From positions 620,001 to 684,000 of the forward strand of contig CP070276.1 in the NCBI GenBank assembly GCA_016916535.1: a stretch of DNA of 64,000 bases, given 5' to 3'. Position numbers and translations under genes: made by a program. Below the pieces are notes generated by a model. It was given only the letters and a program-made list of their open reading frames with translations, searched no databases and was not told the DNA's origin. This document shows positions 53,349 through 63,098 of this stretch, in pieces (positions within the stretch are counted from its first letter, which is position 1; every line of letters begins with the position of its first letter). Source of the DNA: Dysgonomonadaceae bacterium zrk40 (lineage in GTDB: Bacteria > Bacteroidota > Bacteroidia > Bacteroidales > Dysgonomonadaceae).

Positions 53349-56300
53349 ATGTACAGACTTCTCCTCACACTTATCACCTGCATCCTGTCGATGTCGCTTC
53401 ATGCCGCACCCTTCTACATCAGCCGCATCACGACGGAAGAGGGCTTGTCGAACGGTTACATCATGGGTATCACCCAGGACAGGAACGGATTTATCTGGTT
53501 CGCTACCGAATCGGGACTGAACCGTTATGACGGCAGGCAGTTTCGCACCTATAAGAAAGAGAACTCACAGTCAACCACCACCTCCATCTCAGGCAACGAA
53601 CTGAACCGTGTCTATGCCGACAGGTTTCAGGATATCATATGGATTGCTACACAACGAGATGGACTGAATGCTTTCAATACGATTACAGAGGAGTTTACCC
53701 ATTACATTCACAACGATGAATCAACTACGAGTCTGATCACAAACGATGTGACAGACGTGACAAATTCTCACAACGGCAACCTGTGGGTGACAACCTACTG
53801 GCGGGGGTTCGACTACCTCGATATTGCGACAGGCACGTTTACGCACTACCACACCGGAACACTACCAGAATTGGCAAGCGATAACATCTGGTCGGTCGCG
53901 GAAAACAGCAAGGGACTGCTCTTCCTGGGACATGTGAATGACGGGCTCACGATCTTTGATCCGGCGACGAAGAAAACCCGGAACTACAGGAACAACGAAG
54001 CTGATTCACGCAGCATCCCCGGCAACCAGGTATACAAGGTCTTCATCGACAGAGATGACAACCTCTGGGTGGGCACTGACCGGGGACTGGCTCTCTTCCA
54101 CCCCGATAGCGAACAGTTCACCCGGTTCAGGCACAATCCCATGAATCCCGGCTCCCTCATCTCCAACAACGTCTATGACATCATGCAGGACAACACCGGA
54201 CGCCTATGGATTGCCACCGAGAACGGAGGGGTGAGCATCCTCGATATGCATCAGGAATGGTTCTCTTCACCGGGCGATGTCACTTTCACAAACATCTACC
54301 CCGGCACCACCTACAACACCCTCTCGAACAAATCGGTGCGGAGCATCTTCCAGGATCACTTCGGCAATGTATGGATTGGCACCTACGGCGATGGTGTCAA
54401 CTTCATCAGTTACCGCGACACACCCTTTCGTCTCATCAACAGACTCTCACCCGAGTATTCACTGAGCGATGACATCGTGATGGCTATCAGCAGCGACGAA
54501 CAGGGACGTCTATGGGTGGGAACGGATAACAGCGGAATCGACCTGCTGCAGGAGAAGGATAAACAGCGCAACTTCAACACCGAAAACTCTGCGCTGACCG
54601 ACAATGCCATCATTGCTGCCTTCAGAGACTCCCGTAACAACCTCTGGTTCGGATCCTACTCGGGAGATGTAACCCGCTGGAATGCATCAATCGGGAGACT
54701 GGAAGGAATGGGGAACCGCATTGCCAGTGATGTAAGATGTTTTGCCGAAAACGACCGCCGCGAGATCCTCATCGGCAACGGAAAGGGGATAGAGATTTAT
54801 GACCATACGGGCAATTGGGTGCGCAGTTATTCCAGAAGAGAAGGCACCTTGCGCGAGGATCAGGTGCGAAGCATCGTACTGGACAGCAACGCCAATATAT
54901 GGGTGGGCTCCTTCGGTGACGGCCTCACCATCTACGACAGGGAGATGAACGAGCAGCGCCATTTCACCATCAACCAGCAGTTCCCCTCCAACAGGGTGAA
55001 CCATATGATCCGCGACAACGATGGAAATATATGGATTGCGACAGGAAACGGGCTGGTACTTTTCAAACCTGAGGGGAAAGGTGAGAAATTTGAGATATTG
55101 AACAGTGAACAGGGTCTCAACGACACGCATATCCGTGCAATCGCTGCCGACAAGAGAGGCAACGTCTGGGTGAGCACATTGAGCGGTATCAGCATGTTCA
55201 ACAGAGAGAAACAACGTTTCTACAACTACGACAGCGCCTATGGTGTCCCCATGGGTGATTTCATGAGCGGTGCGGTAACCACAACAGCAGACGGCATGAT
55301 TCATTTTGGCTCTCACTATGGGTTATGCTCGTTCCACCCCGAAGAAGTGACCTCTGAAATCAAACCTTCACCGGTGATCATTACCGACTTCTTTCTGCAT
55401 CGTGGCGATGAGATCAACGACAGCGAGTTGAGATTGCCGGTGATGCCGAAAATAAGACTCAGCCACAACGACAACTCGTTCAAGGTGGCTTTCGGAGTAC
55501 CGGACAAATCGCTCAGCGACCTGATGGCATATTCATACAAACTCGAGGGACTGGATGAGCGTTGGTATGATACACACGGCGACAACAGCATCGTCTTCCG
55601 CAACCTGCCGCCGGGAGATTACACTCTTTATATCAGGGCAATGATACCCAATCAGGTATGGGAAGAGAATATGACACAAATGTCGATCAAGGTGATTCCT
55701 CCATTCTGGGCCACCTGGTGGGCTAAGCTCATCTACCTGCTGCTCACCGCTGTCGTGCTTCTGTTCATCATCCGATTCTACAAACAGAGGCTGCTGTTGG
55801 AAAACTCACTCATTCTGGAGAAACAGGATCACGACCGTGAGCAGCGTCTGAACACCGAGAGGATGCGATTCTTCACAAACATCACCCATGAGCTGCGCAC
55901 CCCCCTTACTCTGATCCTCGGACCGTTGGGCGACCTGAGGGAAGATAAATCACTCACTATGGCTCAGGGCAAAAAAATCTCACTGATACAAAAGAGTGCC
56001 GACAGGCTGCTCAACCAGATCAATACCATCCTTGAGTTTCGAAAAACAGAATCACAAAACAAACAACTGGTGGTCAGATTCTCAAACCTGGAGACGCTGA
56101 TTCGTGATGCCGGTTACAAGTACAAGGAACTGAACAGCAACGGTAAAATCACCATTCAAACCATGATTGAGGAGGGCGAATACCGGCTCTGGTACGACCC
56201 GGAGATTGTATCGACCATTGTGGAGAACCTGTTATCGAACGCTGTGAAGTTTTGTGATGAGGGGTCGGTAACCCTCAGCCTCTATCATGTGGAGGAATCG

Positions 56301-57434
56301 GGAGTACCTTTCACTGAGATTGCAGTGACAGACACCGGCGTGGGCATTGATCAGGATACCCTGCCCAGGATCTTCGATCGTTACTACCAGGATGTGCAGA
56401 GCAAGTACCGCATGGGCACAGGGATAGGGCTGGCACTGGTCTACAGCCTCGTGAAGCTGCATGAAGGGGAGATCTTCGCCGATAGTAAACCGGGTAAGGG
56501 CTCCACCTTTCGTTTCAGATTGCATACAGACAACCGCTATCCCCATGCCATTCATGAGAGTGAGAACGAGAATGAGAAAGAACAACAATCGCTCCCGGAA
56601 CAACATCCGGAAGAAGTGGCAGGTGATGACCAGAGACCTGCAACAGGGAGTAAGCTGAAAATACTGGTTGTGGAGGACAATATTGATATTCTCAATTATA
56701 TCGAAGAGTCGCTCTCAGAGAGGTATACCATCTATACAGCTGCCGACGGCAAAAAGGGACTGGAGAAAGCACGTAAGTTGATGCCCGATCTTGTGATCAG
56801 CGACATCATGATGCCGGAAATGGATGGGGTGGAGATGATGAAACGAATGAAGGATGATCTGCTTACAAGCCATATCCCCATTATCCTGCTCACAGCCAAA
56901 AGCTCCATTGAAGATCGCACTGAGGCATACGAGACAGGTGCTGAGTCGTTTATCACCAAGCCCTTTTCTGCTCGACTCCTGCATTCCCGAATTACCAATC
57001 TACTGGAGACCAGAAAACAGCTGATCGACAAGGTGAGGCTCACGGCCAACATGACCGACAAGGCAGAGATACTGGCCACATCACTCAGTGCGCTGGACAG
57101 TGAATTCATTCAAAAGCTGGAGAAGGTGATCAATGCCCACCTGGAGAATGACAGACTGGAAGTGAACTTTATCGCTGACAAGATGAACATGAGCCACTCC
57201 ACACTCTACCGTAAGGTAAAGGCCATTACCGGGATGAACGTGAACGGTTTGGTGCGCAAGCTACGTGTGCAAAGAGCTGAGGAGCTATTGCTCACAGGTG
57301 AACATACCATCTCTGCAGTATCGATGATGGTAGGTTTCAACAGCAACGCCAATTTCAGAAAATGCTTCAGGGAGGAGTTCGGGCTTGCACCCAGTGAATA
57401 CCTGAAACATATGAACAGGAAAGAGAAGAAGTGA
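53349..57434 (+). CDS. Hybrid two-component system regulator (HTCS)
   Basis: The 1361-residue protein fuses a full signalling pathway. After a signal peptide (TLITCILSMSLHAAP) come two seven-bladed propellers with Reg_prop repeats (NGFIWFATESGLNRYDG and many like it) to about residue 690, and a Y_Y_Y domain. One membrane helix follows (WWAKLIYLLLTAVVLLFII, about 790-812), then HisKA with phosphoacceptor His in FFTNITHELRTPL (near 846), HATPase (about 956-1057, DTGVGIDQDTLPRIFDRYYQ), a receiver domain with Asp in PDLVISDIMMPEMDG (near 1150) and a C-terminal AraC HTH. Such proteins sense an oligosaccharide in the periplasm and activate the adjacent polysaccharide locus, here the divergent GH30 operon. 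The stop codon overlaps the end of the tRNA gene. Confidence 0.96.
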   Translation: MYRLLLTLITCILSMSLHAAPFYISRITTEEGLSNGYIMGITQDRNGFIWFATESGLNRYDGRQFRTYKKENSQSTTTSISGNELNRVYADRFQDIIWIATQRDGLNAFNTITEEFTHYIHNDESTTSLITNDVTDVTNSHNGNLWVTTYWRGFDYLDIATGTFTHYHTGTLPELASDNIWSVAENSKGLLFLGHVNDGLTIFDPATKKTRNYRNNEADSRSIPGNQVYKVFIDRDDNLWVGTDRGLALFHPDSEQFTRFRHNPMNPGSLISNNVYDIMQDNTGRLWIATENGGVSILDMHQEWFSSPGDVTFTNIYPGTTYNTLSNKSVRSIFQDHFGNVWIGTYGDGVNFISYRDTPFRLINRLSPEYSLSDDIVMAISSDEQGRLWVGTDNSGIDLLQEKDKQRNFNTENSALTDNAIIAAFRDSRNNLWFGSYSGDVTRWNASIGRLEGMGNRIASDVRCFAENDRREILIGNGKGIEIYDHTGNWVRSYSRREGTLREDQVRSIVLDSNANIWVGSFGDGLTIYDREMNEQRHFTINQQFPSNRVNHMIRDNDGNIWIATGNGLVLFKPEGKGEKFEILNSEQGLNDTHIRAIAADKRGNVWVSTLSGISMFNREKQRFYNYDSAYGVPMGDFMSGAVTTTADGMIHFGSHYGLCSFHPEEVTSEIKPSPVIITDFFLHRGDEINDSELRLPVMPKIRLSHNDNSFKVAFGVPDKSLSDLMAYSYKLEGLDERWYDTHGDNSIVFRNLPPGDYTLYIRAMIPNQVWEENMTQMSIKVIPPFWATWWAKLIYLLLTAVVLLFIIRFYKQRLLLENSLILEKQDHDREQRLNTERMRFFTNITHELRTPLTLILGPLGDLREDKSLTMAQGKKISLIQKSADRLLNQINTILEFRKTESQNKQLVVRFSNLETLIRDAGYKYKELNSNGKITIQTMIEEGEYRLWYDPEIVSTIVENLLSNAVKFCDEGSVTLSLYHVEESGVPFTEIAVTDTGVGIDQDTLPRIFDRYYQDVQSKYRMGTGIGLALVYSLVKLHEGEIFADSKPGKGSTFRFRLHTDNRYPHAIHESENENEKEQQSLPEQHPEEVAGDDQRPATGSKLKILVVEDNIDILNYIEESLSERYTIYTAADGKKGLEKARKLMPDLVISDIMMPEMDGVEMMKRMKDDLLTSHIPIILLTAKSSIEDRTEAYETGAESFITKPFSARLLHSRITNLLETRKQLIDKVRLTANMTDKAEILATSLSALDSEFIQKLEKVINAHLENDRLEVNFIADKMNMSHSTLYRKVKAITGMNVNGLVRKLRVQRAEELLLTGEHTISAVSMMVGFNSNANFRKCFREEFGLAPSEYLKHMNRKEKK

Positions 57435-57506
57435 ACCGTACTGGATTCGAACCAGTGACCTCTGCCCTGTCAAGGCAGCGCTCTAAACCAGCTGAGCTAA
57501 CGGTTC
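57432..57506 (-). tRNA. tRNA-Val (anticodon GAC)
   Basis: The 75-base cloverleaf is complete on the minus strand: acceptor GAACCGT/ACGGTTC, D stem GCTC/GAGC, anticodon stem CTGCC/GGCAG with loop TTGACAG (anticodon GAC), 5-base variable loop, T stem ACTGG/CCAGT with loop TTCGAAT, discriminator A. CCA is not encoded. The last three bases overlap the stop codon of the convergent regulator gene. Confidence 0.95.
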
Positions 57507-57563
57507 GGGAGCACAAAAATAACAATTATTCCGATACATCCCGCATCATCGGAGCAGAAAAAT

Positions 57564-57677
57564 CAATTAACAACAACCGATGTCAGAAATATCTTCCGCA
57601 GCATCCTGCTGGCTTGGCTCGTGCTGAAGCTCTACGATGAGCCGCTGCGCCGCTACCTCTCCAAACGGTTCAAATAG
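57564..57677 (+). pseudogene. C-terminal remnant of an integral-membrane acyltransferase
   Basis: This plus frame ends LAWLVLKLYDEPLRRYLSKR, then FK and a stop. A hydrophobic helix followed by YDxPLRRYL is the usual C-terminus of acyltransferase-3 proteins. Nothing upstream in frame belongs to the protein, so only about 25-35 codons remain. Confidence 0.35.
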
Positions 57678-57948
57678 AATCCCGGCACAAAGTGTGACAA
57701 CTTGTGTCATTTGCATCCATGATTTCGAAGACAATGGTCGCCTAATTGGCTATACAAAGGCAAGGAATCGGCCTCTGCCACTCCAATAATTTTTGGAGGG
57801 GCTTGGGAGAGACATTGGAGAGGCATTGGAGGGGCACCAGCCCAGTCAATGCCGAATGGTTGCGAATAGGTTGTATATTATACAAATATAATTGCAGGAC
57901 TAAAAACATTGAGTAAATTTGCTCATCATATTGAGTAAATTTACTTTT

Positions 57949-58035
57949 ATGAAGGTAACTGGGTTTGAGGTGAAAAGCGGAATGAAAGCAGAAAATGCAG
58001 GAATGGCTGTTTTTGTGAAGTCATTCTCAAGCTGA
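57949..58035 (+). pseudogene. Short C-terminal relic of a DUF4143 ATPase
   Basis: This 28-codon frame reads VTGFEVKSGMKAENAGMAVF, which resembles the last conserved strand and helix of DUF4143 ATPases (EVKSG...G). Two copies of ATTGAGTAAATTT lie just upstream (57909-57943). The IS3 element begins 31 bases downstream. The stretch 57678-57948 is otherwise without a gene and has short GGCATTGGAGGGGCA repeats near 57800-57840. Confidence 0.4.
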
Positions 58036-58124
58036 AGTTGTCCAACTTTCTTGAAGAGAGCCTCTTGGAATTACTAACTTAGCGGGGACACAGAGTTAAG
58101 CATAAAAGCTTATTTTTGTGTAAT

Positions 58125-58424
58125 ATGAGAAAACAAAGAACACATTTTGACAAGGCATTCAAAGAGAATGCGGTTAAACTCAGTTTAGAGCGCAAGAATG
58201 TTTCCGAGCTTGCACAGGAATTGGGTATTGCCCCCTTTCTTCTATATCGTTGGCGGAAAGAATACCAGCAGAAAGGTGAAGCCAGTTTTCCCGGACACGG
58301 AGTCCAGTCATTAAGTGAGGACACCAAAAGGATTGCTGAACTGGAAAAACGTCTGGGTGAAGCTGAAACGGAGCGGGACATATTAAAAAAAGCTTTGAGC
58401 ATCATCTCCAAGAGAGATCGTTGA
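58125..58424 (+). CDS. IS3 transposase OrfA (HTH protein)
   Basis: The 99-residue protein has the IS3 OrfA HTH (KAFKENAVKLSLERKNVSELAQELGI, then LYRWRKEY) and a C-terminal Leu-zipper-type helix (AELEKRLGEAETERDILKKAL). The A7G tract at 58385-58392 is a typical -1 slip site; the -1 frame is open from there into orfB, so the usual OrfAB fusion would be made. Confidence 0.88.
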   Translation: MRKQRTHFDKAFKENAVKLSLERKNVSELAQELGIAPFLLYRWRKEYQQKGEASFPGHGVQSLSEDTKRIAELEKRLGEAETERDILKKALSIISKRDR

Positions 58425-59212
58425 TCTATCTCTTTATCAAGGAATACAACTCTAAACAATGGACGATCGAGGTGATGTGTAAAGTACTGAAAGTGCCCAG
58501 GAGCAGTTATTACCGCTGGCTTAAAGATCCGGAGGGCGCGCGTAAGCGTAAGTATATGGAGCTGGACGAAAAGATCAGGGATGCCTATTTTGCTGCCAAG
58601 GGACGCAATGGAAGCCCCCGGCTGGCGAAGGATTTGCAGGTATCCGGAACTCCCGTCTCGAGAACCACCGTAGCATGCCATATGAGGGAAATGGGCTTGC
58701 GCAGTAAACTCTCGAGACGATTCAAAGTGACGACGGATGCCTCTCACAACTATAAGGTTGCTCCAAATCTGTTGAATCGCGAATTTAATCATAAAGAGCC
58801 TGTGAAAGCGTGTGTCTCCGACCTGACCTATACCGTAGTCCCGGCTATCAGGATGGCCAATAGGAACAGACCTTCTGGAGAAGGATTGATATTTCATTCT
58901 GACCGGGGCATCCAATATGCCTGCAAACAAACTGTAAACCTGTTGAAATCCTTGAAGCTGGAGCAAAGTATGAGTGGAAAGGGAAATTGTTGGGATAATG
59001 CTGTGGCTGAAAGCTTTTTCAAAACTTTCAAATCTGAATTGGTCTATGGTACCAAACTCAAAACAAGAGAGCAGATGCGCTTGCATGTATTTGAATATAT
59101 TGAAACCTGGTATAATCATAAAAGGAGATTCTCAGCATTGGGTAACTTAACCATTGATGAATTTTGGAATCAGTATAATCTTAAAAAAGAATCAATTAAA
59201 AATGTCGCTTAA
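58421..59212 (+). CDS. IS3 transposase OrfB with an internal deletion
   Basis: This 263-residue frame has the HTH_21 region (YLFIKEYNSKQWTIEVMCKVLKVPRSSYY) and an rve core. After the first catalytic Asp (CVSDLTY) it jumps directly to VVPAIRMANRNRP, where the family has about 38 further residues (the strands around the LxVxLDLFxRKVVGW block). The later motifs, LIFHSDRGIQYAC (Asp) and WDNAVAESFFKTFKSE (Glu), are present. The deletion is in frame, but the core beta-sheet is broken, so the enzyme is probably dead. It is read by frameshift from orfA. Confidence 0.85.
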   Translation: MIYLFIKEYNSKQWTIEVMCKVLKVPRSSYYRWLKDPEGARKRKYMELDEKIRDAYFAAKGRNGSPRLAKDLQVSGTPVSRTTVACHMREMGLRSKLSRRFKVTTDASHNYKVAPNLLNREFNHKEPVKACVSDLTYTVVPAIRMANRNRPSGEGLIFHSDRGIQYACKQTVNLLKSLKLEQSMSGKGNCWDNAVAESFFKTFKSELVYGTKLKTREQMRLHVFEYIETWYNHKRRFSALGNLTIDEFWNQYNLKKESIKNVA

Positions 59213-59242
59213 CTTTTTGTCTCAATTAAGTTTGCAAGACCA

Positions 59243-59645
59243 AATACAAGATTTGGATTAAAATTTATTTACTATAAAAATGCCATTTTTTGGTAGAGCA
59301 ATACGACTTGCCTGTATTCACTACGAGGAAAATCGAGATGATTTTTTTGTAGACAAGTAGTTTATTTGTTTACTAACAGTTGTTTAACTATGAATAAACC
59401 GATAAGATCTACTAGATAAATTTGAGTATCAATTGAAATCTAATCCAAGTTCAAAATTATGCTCTGTAGAATCATATAAGCGCTGTTTTTTATTAATTTT
59501 GCTAAAATTCGTCAGATATTGACAAACACGATCAATAGAGGGAAGATTGATAGCCATTCTCAGCACAAAATATTCGTGTTTGAAGAAGACTGTTGAGTTT
59601 AGAATGATTCTTTATATTGCCAGAAATAAGTAATAAGCCATTGCT
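59243..59645. other. AT-rich gap before the helicase gene
   Basis: No gene of useful length is supported. A 26-codon frame at 59280-59360 (MPFFGRAIRLACIHYEENRD...) could be a relic. No consensus promoter is seen; the helicase gene may use a non-consensus one. Confidence 0.45.
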
Positions 59646-62600
59646 ATGATTTTAGATAACGAGAACGAAAACTTAAAAGTTCATGAATGGATATCTTCTT
59701 ATACAGAAGAAGGAAAACTGGATATTGTAACCGGATATTTCACCATCGGGGCATTAGCTTGGCTCTCGAAAGAGGTAAATAGTAAAATTTCAGATTTCAG
59801 GTTAATATTGGGAGATATTGTAAACATTGATTCCATTGATAACCGGCCGCTGGATCTTCTAAATGAAAATATCAGTATAGAAGCATCTTTAAAATTAAGT
59901 ACCCTTTCTCAAGAAGCAGTAAAGTTTCTAAAACAGGAAAAAGTGACTGCAAAGACATTGGAGCCCAATTTCTGTCATGCTAAATGCTATCTTTTCAATC
60001 CTGAAAAAAAAGATGATAGAAATAAATATTTTGTTTCGGGTAGTTCAAATCTTACAGAAGCAGGTATTGGCTTAAAACAAACAAATAACTTTGAACTGAA
60101 TATAGCCGAAACAGGAAATGGCAATCAATATAAAGAATTGATTTCTTGGTTCGAATCATTATGGAACAGGCAGCAGGCACACAAGGAAAAAACGTTAGTC
60201 GCTCTCGATGGAACTAAATCCAAAGTTGATTTCAAGCAATACTTAATTTCTGAAATCGAACGGGTTTTCATCAAATATAGTCCGCGGGAACTTTATTATA
60301 AAGTTCTGTTTGAGTTGTTTGGTAACCAAATGATGGAGAATGAGAATGATCCAAATTTCAACCGCCAGATAGGAAGGTTGGAGAATTCCGTCGTATACAA
60401 TGACCTATATGATTTTCAGAAAAAAGGAGTTTTAAGTCTTATCAGGATGCTCCAGAAATACGACGGTGCAATCTTGGCTGATGCTGTGGGTTTGGGGAAA
60501 ACATGGAGTGCATTGGCTGTTATTAAGTTTTTCCAATTACAAGGTAGGGAAGTATTGTTACTATGTCCCAAAAAACTGGAACACAATTGGAGACGTTATA
60601 TGAAAAAACAAGACTCCCGGTTTGAGAAAGATCAGTTCGACTATTCCATTCGCTTTCATACAGATATGAATGATATGCGAATGGAGACATATAACGACAG
60701 GGCAGATAAATATTTTATCAATGATAAACCAAAACTGATCGTCATTGATGAAAGTCACAATCTCAGGAATGATAAGTCAAACAGGTATAAGTTTTTGCTT
60801 GAGCAGATTTTAGCAAAGAATGAGGATGTAAAAGTCCTGCTTTTATCCGCAACGCCCATCAATAATTCTCTAATTGATATTCGTAACCAATTTAAGTTGA
60901 TGGTTCAAGGCGATTTGGAGGGGTATAATGAAAATTTAGGTGTCCGGAATCTGGATTATACTTTTAGGACTGCACAGAAAGTATTTAACGAGTGGAGGTC
61001 AGAGCCAAAACCAAGGATGAGTGAATTCATTAAAAAATTACCTGCAAACTTCTTCACTCTTACCGATTCGTTAGTTGTGGCAAGAACCCGTAAAATGATT
61101 GAAGGGCAGCAGACAGGACTTATTTTTCCGGCAAAGGCAAGACCTATCAATCTTTTTGTTACACCTACCCAGTTGGGTAATTTTGAATCATTCGAAGAAT
61201 TGTTCGATCATTTTCCGCCCATGCTATCCGGCTACCAACCCTCCTATTATCTTGAAGAAGAAGAGAAGGATATACTTCACAATGAACGACAAAGAGATCG
61301 TTTCTTGGTGAAAATGATGTATATTTTGATGGTTAAGCGATTAGAATCTTCATGGTACTCATTTTATTCTACTGTGGAGAAGATTAAAGACCACCACCAA
61401 AATGCACTGGATAAGATAAGGGCTTATCAGGAAGGGAAGATTAATACTAAAATAAAGTACAAAGACGAGAATCTATTTAATGATGATGATTTGGAAAGCG
61501 AATATGAAGAACTCACTCTTGGTAAAAAGAGAAAAATAAGCCTATCAGATATCGATGCTGCTGGAAACTTGGAAATTTTCAAGAAGGATTTAAAGAAAGA
61601 CCTCGACGCATTGGATAACCTTTTTATCAATCTTCAAAAATTTGAATCTAAAATAGATAAAGAGATTACTTATCCTGGCAACTTGTCTTCTTCAGACGAT
61701 AAAATACAAACCTTAATTTCCAGAATTAACAAAAAACGAGCCTCTGGAAAAAACGGAGGCAACCCTAAGGTTGTAATTTTCACGGTTTACCGGGATACCG
61801 CCTTTTATCTATTTAATCAACTTAAAAGTCGGGGATTTGACAGATTAGCGATGGTTTCAGGATCCGGCTCATTCACAAGTGATTCAGATGAGGAATCCAA
61901 GAATTTTGAGCCCATTCTCGAACGATTCGCTCCTTATACAAAACTTTTTAAGGAAAAGGAATGGGATTTTCATCCAGGCAAGCATGGATTAGAGGCTTAT
62001 GCAGAATGGATTGATTGGATAAAGATAAAACATCCAAAGACTTACCAAAAGATTCAAAAGCCGGTTGATATCCTTATTGCAACAGATGCTCTAAGCGAAG
62101 GACAAAACTTGCAGGATGCCGATATGGTTATAAATTATGATATCCATTGGAATCCTGTCCGCATCATTCAGCGTTTGGGGCGTATTGACCGTTTAGGAAG
62201 CCCCAATAATGAAATATTCGGTATTAATTTCTGGCCATCGAACAATATTAATTCTTATTTGAATCTACAAGGACGGATTGAACAACGGATGGCAGCCATG
62301 AAACTGGCCGGAGCAGAAGTAGATGAAGAGTTTTCAGAATCCTTTCAGCAAATGATTCATGATGAATCCTTGGATCAGAAAATGAATAACCGGATGATGG
62401 AACAGATGCAGATAACTTTCGATGATCTCGATGGTGAAGATACGTTTGGCTTTGATGATCTTTCTCTGGAAAGATACCGCCAAGATTTATTGGAAGAGTT
62501 TAATAAGGACAGGGATAAGTATTTACGAATGCCTAAAGGAATTTATACAGGATTCAAGGCAGATATAGAGATTTGTCCCGAGAGTGGACTTATAGCACTC

Positions 62601-63020
62601 CTTGGTTATCCTGCCAGAGCTGCGAAAGCGAAGAATCATGAATATAAGATTTTCGATCTTATTTATATCAATAAGCAAGGCTGTTTAGTGAAGTTAAATC
62701 AAAAGGATGTGCTGGATGTATTAACCCATCATAAGGATAAGAGCCGGTTTGTACCGGATGAGATAGATAGGGGTGAAAAATCGGCCATTGAGGAATTGGT
62801 TAACTCGCTAAAAAGTTGGCTAGACAGCCAAGCATACGAAGAACAGGTTCAAGAAGATGGTTCAACTAAGAAAGTGATGGGAAAGGAAATCAGGGATCTT
62901 TTATCTAAACTCAGAAAAGGAGACAAAGATGCGCTGACACGAGTGAAGGAAAATGTAAAGGTGGATGAAAAATATCAACTGGATAATTTCGATTTAATAA
63001 CCTGGTTTCTGGTTTCATAG
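59646..63020 (+). CDS. PLD-nuclease-like / SNF2-type helicase
   Basis: The 1124-residue protein begins with a phospholipase-D-like domain: FCHAKCYLF then YFVSGSSNLTEAG (residues about 109-137) gives a HxK half-motif. A superfamily 2 helicase follows: Walker A ADAVGLGKTWSALAV (about 278-290), motif II LIVIDESHNLRN (about 364), motif III LLLSATPINNS, and the helicase C half with DILIATDALSEGQNLQ then QRLGRIDRLGS (about 811-850). Helicases with an N-terminal PLD domain occur beside methylases in restriction-type phage defence. The gene is followed after 78 bases by a methylase-like gene, so the two probably act together on unmodified foreign DNA (inference). Confidence 0.85.
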   Translation: MILDNENENLKVHEWISSYTEEGKLDIVTGYFTIGALAWLSKEVNSKISDFRLILGDIVNIDSIDNRPLDLLNENISIEASLKLSTLSQEAVKFLKQEKVTAKTLEPNFCHAKCYLFNPEKKDDRNKYFVSGSSNLTEAGIGLKQTNNFELNIAETGNGNQYKELISWFESLWNRQQAHKEKTLVALDGTKSKVDFKQYLISEIERVFIKYSPRELYYKVLFELFGNQMMENENDPNFNRQIGRLENSVVYNDLYDFQKKGVLSLIRMLQKYDGAILADAVGLGKTWSALAVIKFFQLQGREVLLLCPKKLEHNWRRYMKKQDSRFEKDQFDYSIRFHTDMNDMRMETYNDRADKYFINDKPKLIVIDESHNLRNDKSNRYKFLLEQILAKNEDVKVLLLSATPINNSLIDIRNQFKLMVQGDLEGYNENLGVRNLDYTFRTAQKVFNEWRSEPKPRMSEFIKKLPANFFTLTDSLVVARTRKMIEGQQTGLIFPAKARPINLFVTPTQLGNFESFEELFDHFPPMLSGYQPSYYLEEEEKDILHNERQRDRFLVKMMYILMVKRLESSWYSFYSTVEKIKDHHQNALDKIRAYQEGKINTKIKYKDENLFNDDDLESEYEELTLGKKRKISLSDIDAAGNLEIFKKDLKKDLDALDNLFINLQKFESKIDKEITYPGNLSSSDDKIQTLISRINKKRASGKNGGNPKVVIFTVYRDTAFYLFNQLKSRGFDRLAMVSGSGSFTSDSDEESKNFEPILERFAPYTKLFKEKEWDFHPGKHGLEAYAEWIDWIKIKHPKTYQKIQKPVDILIATDALSEGQNLQDADMVINYDIHWNPVRIIQRLGRIDRLGSPNNEIFGINFWPSNNINSYLNLQGRIEQRMAAMKLAGAEVDEEFSESFQQMIHDESLDQKMNNRMMEQMQITFDDLDGEDTFGFDDLSLERYRQDLLEEFNKDRDKYLRMPKGIYTGFKADIEICPESGLIALLGYPARAAKAKNHEYKIFDLIYINKQGCLVKLNQKDVLDVLTHHKDKSRFVPDEIDRGEKSAIEELVNSLKSWLDSQAYEEQVQEDGSTKKVMGKEIRDLLSKLRKGDKDALTRVKENVKVDEKYQLDNFDLITWFLVS

Positions 63021-63098
63021 AGAAAAAGAATACAGGAAATAATGCAACATAGCCTGCAAAACATAGAAGAGTTAGAAATAAATTAAAGAATCTCGATA

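Larger units (their letters stand above)
58066..59242 (+). mobile_element. IS3-family insertion sequence (1177 bp)
   Basis: Imperfect inverted repeats of about 36 bp (starting TGG at 58066 and, on the other strand, TGG at 59242; shared AACTTA and AGTTAAGC blocks) enclose orfA and orfB. No matching target duplication is seen (TCT on the left, AAT on the right), so the insertion is old or its flank has been rearranged. Confidence 0.75.

Noticed and set aside
57432-57506. tRNA-Val as an attachment site of an integrated island
   Set aside because: The tRNA 3' end abuts the HTCS gene, not the IS/defence region, and I could not see a repeat of the tRNA 3' end elsewhere or an integrase gene.
58063-59245. 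3-bp target duplication for the IS3 element
   Set aside because: Flanks TCT and AAT do not match under any border choice supported by the inverted repeats.
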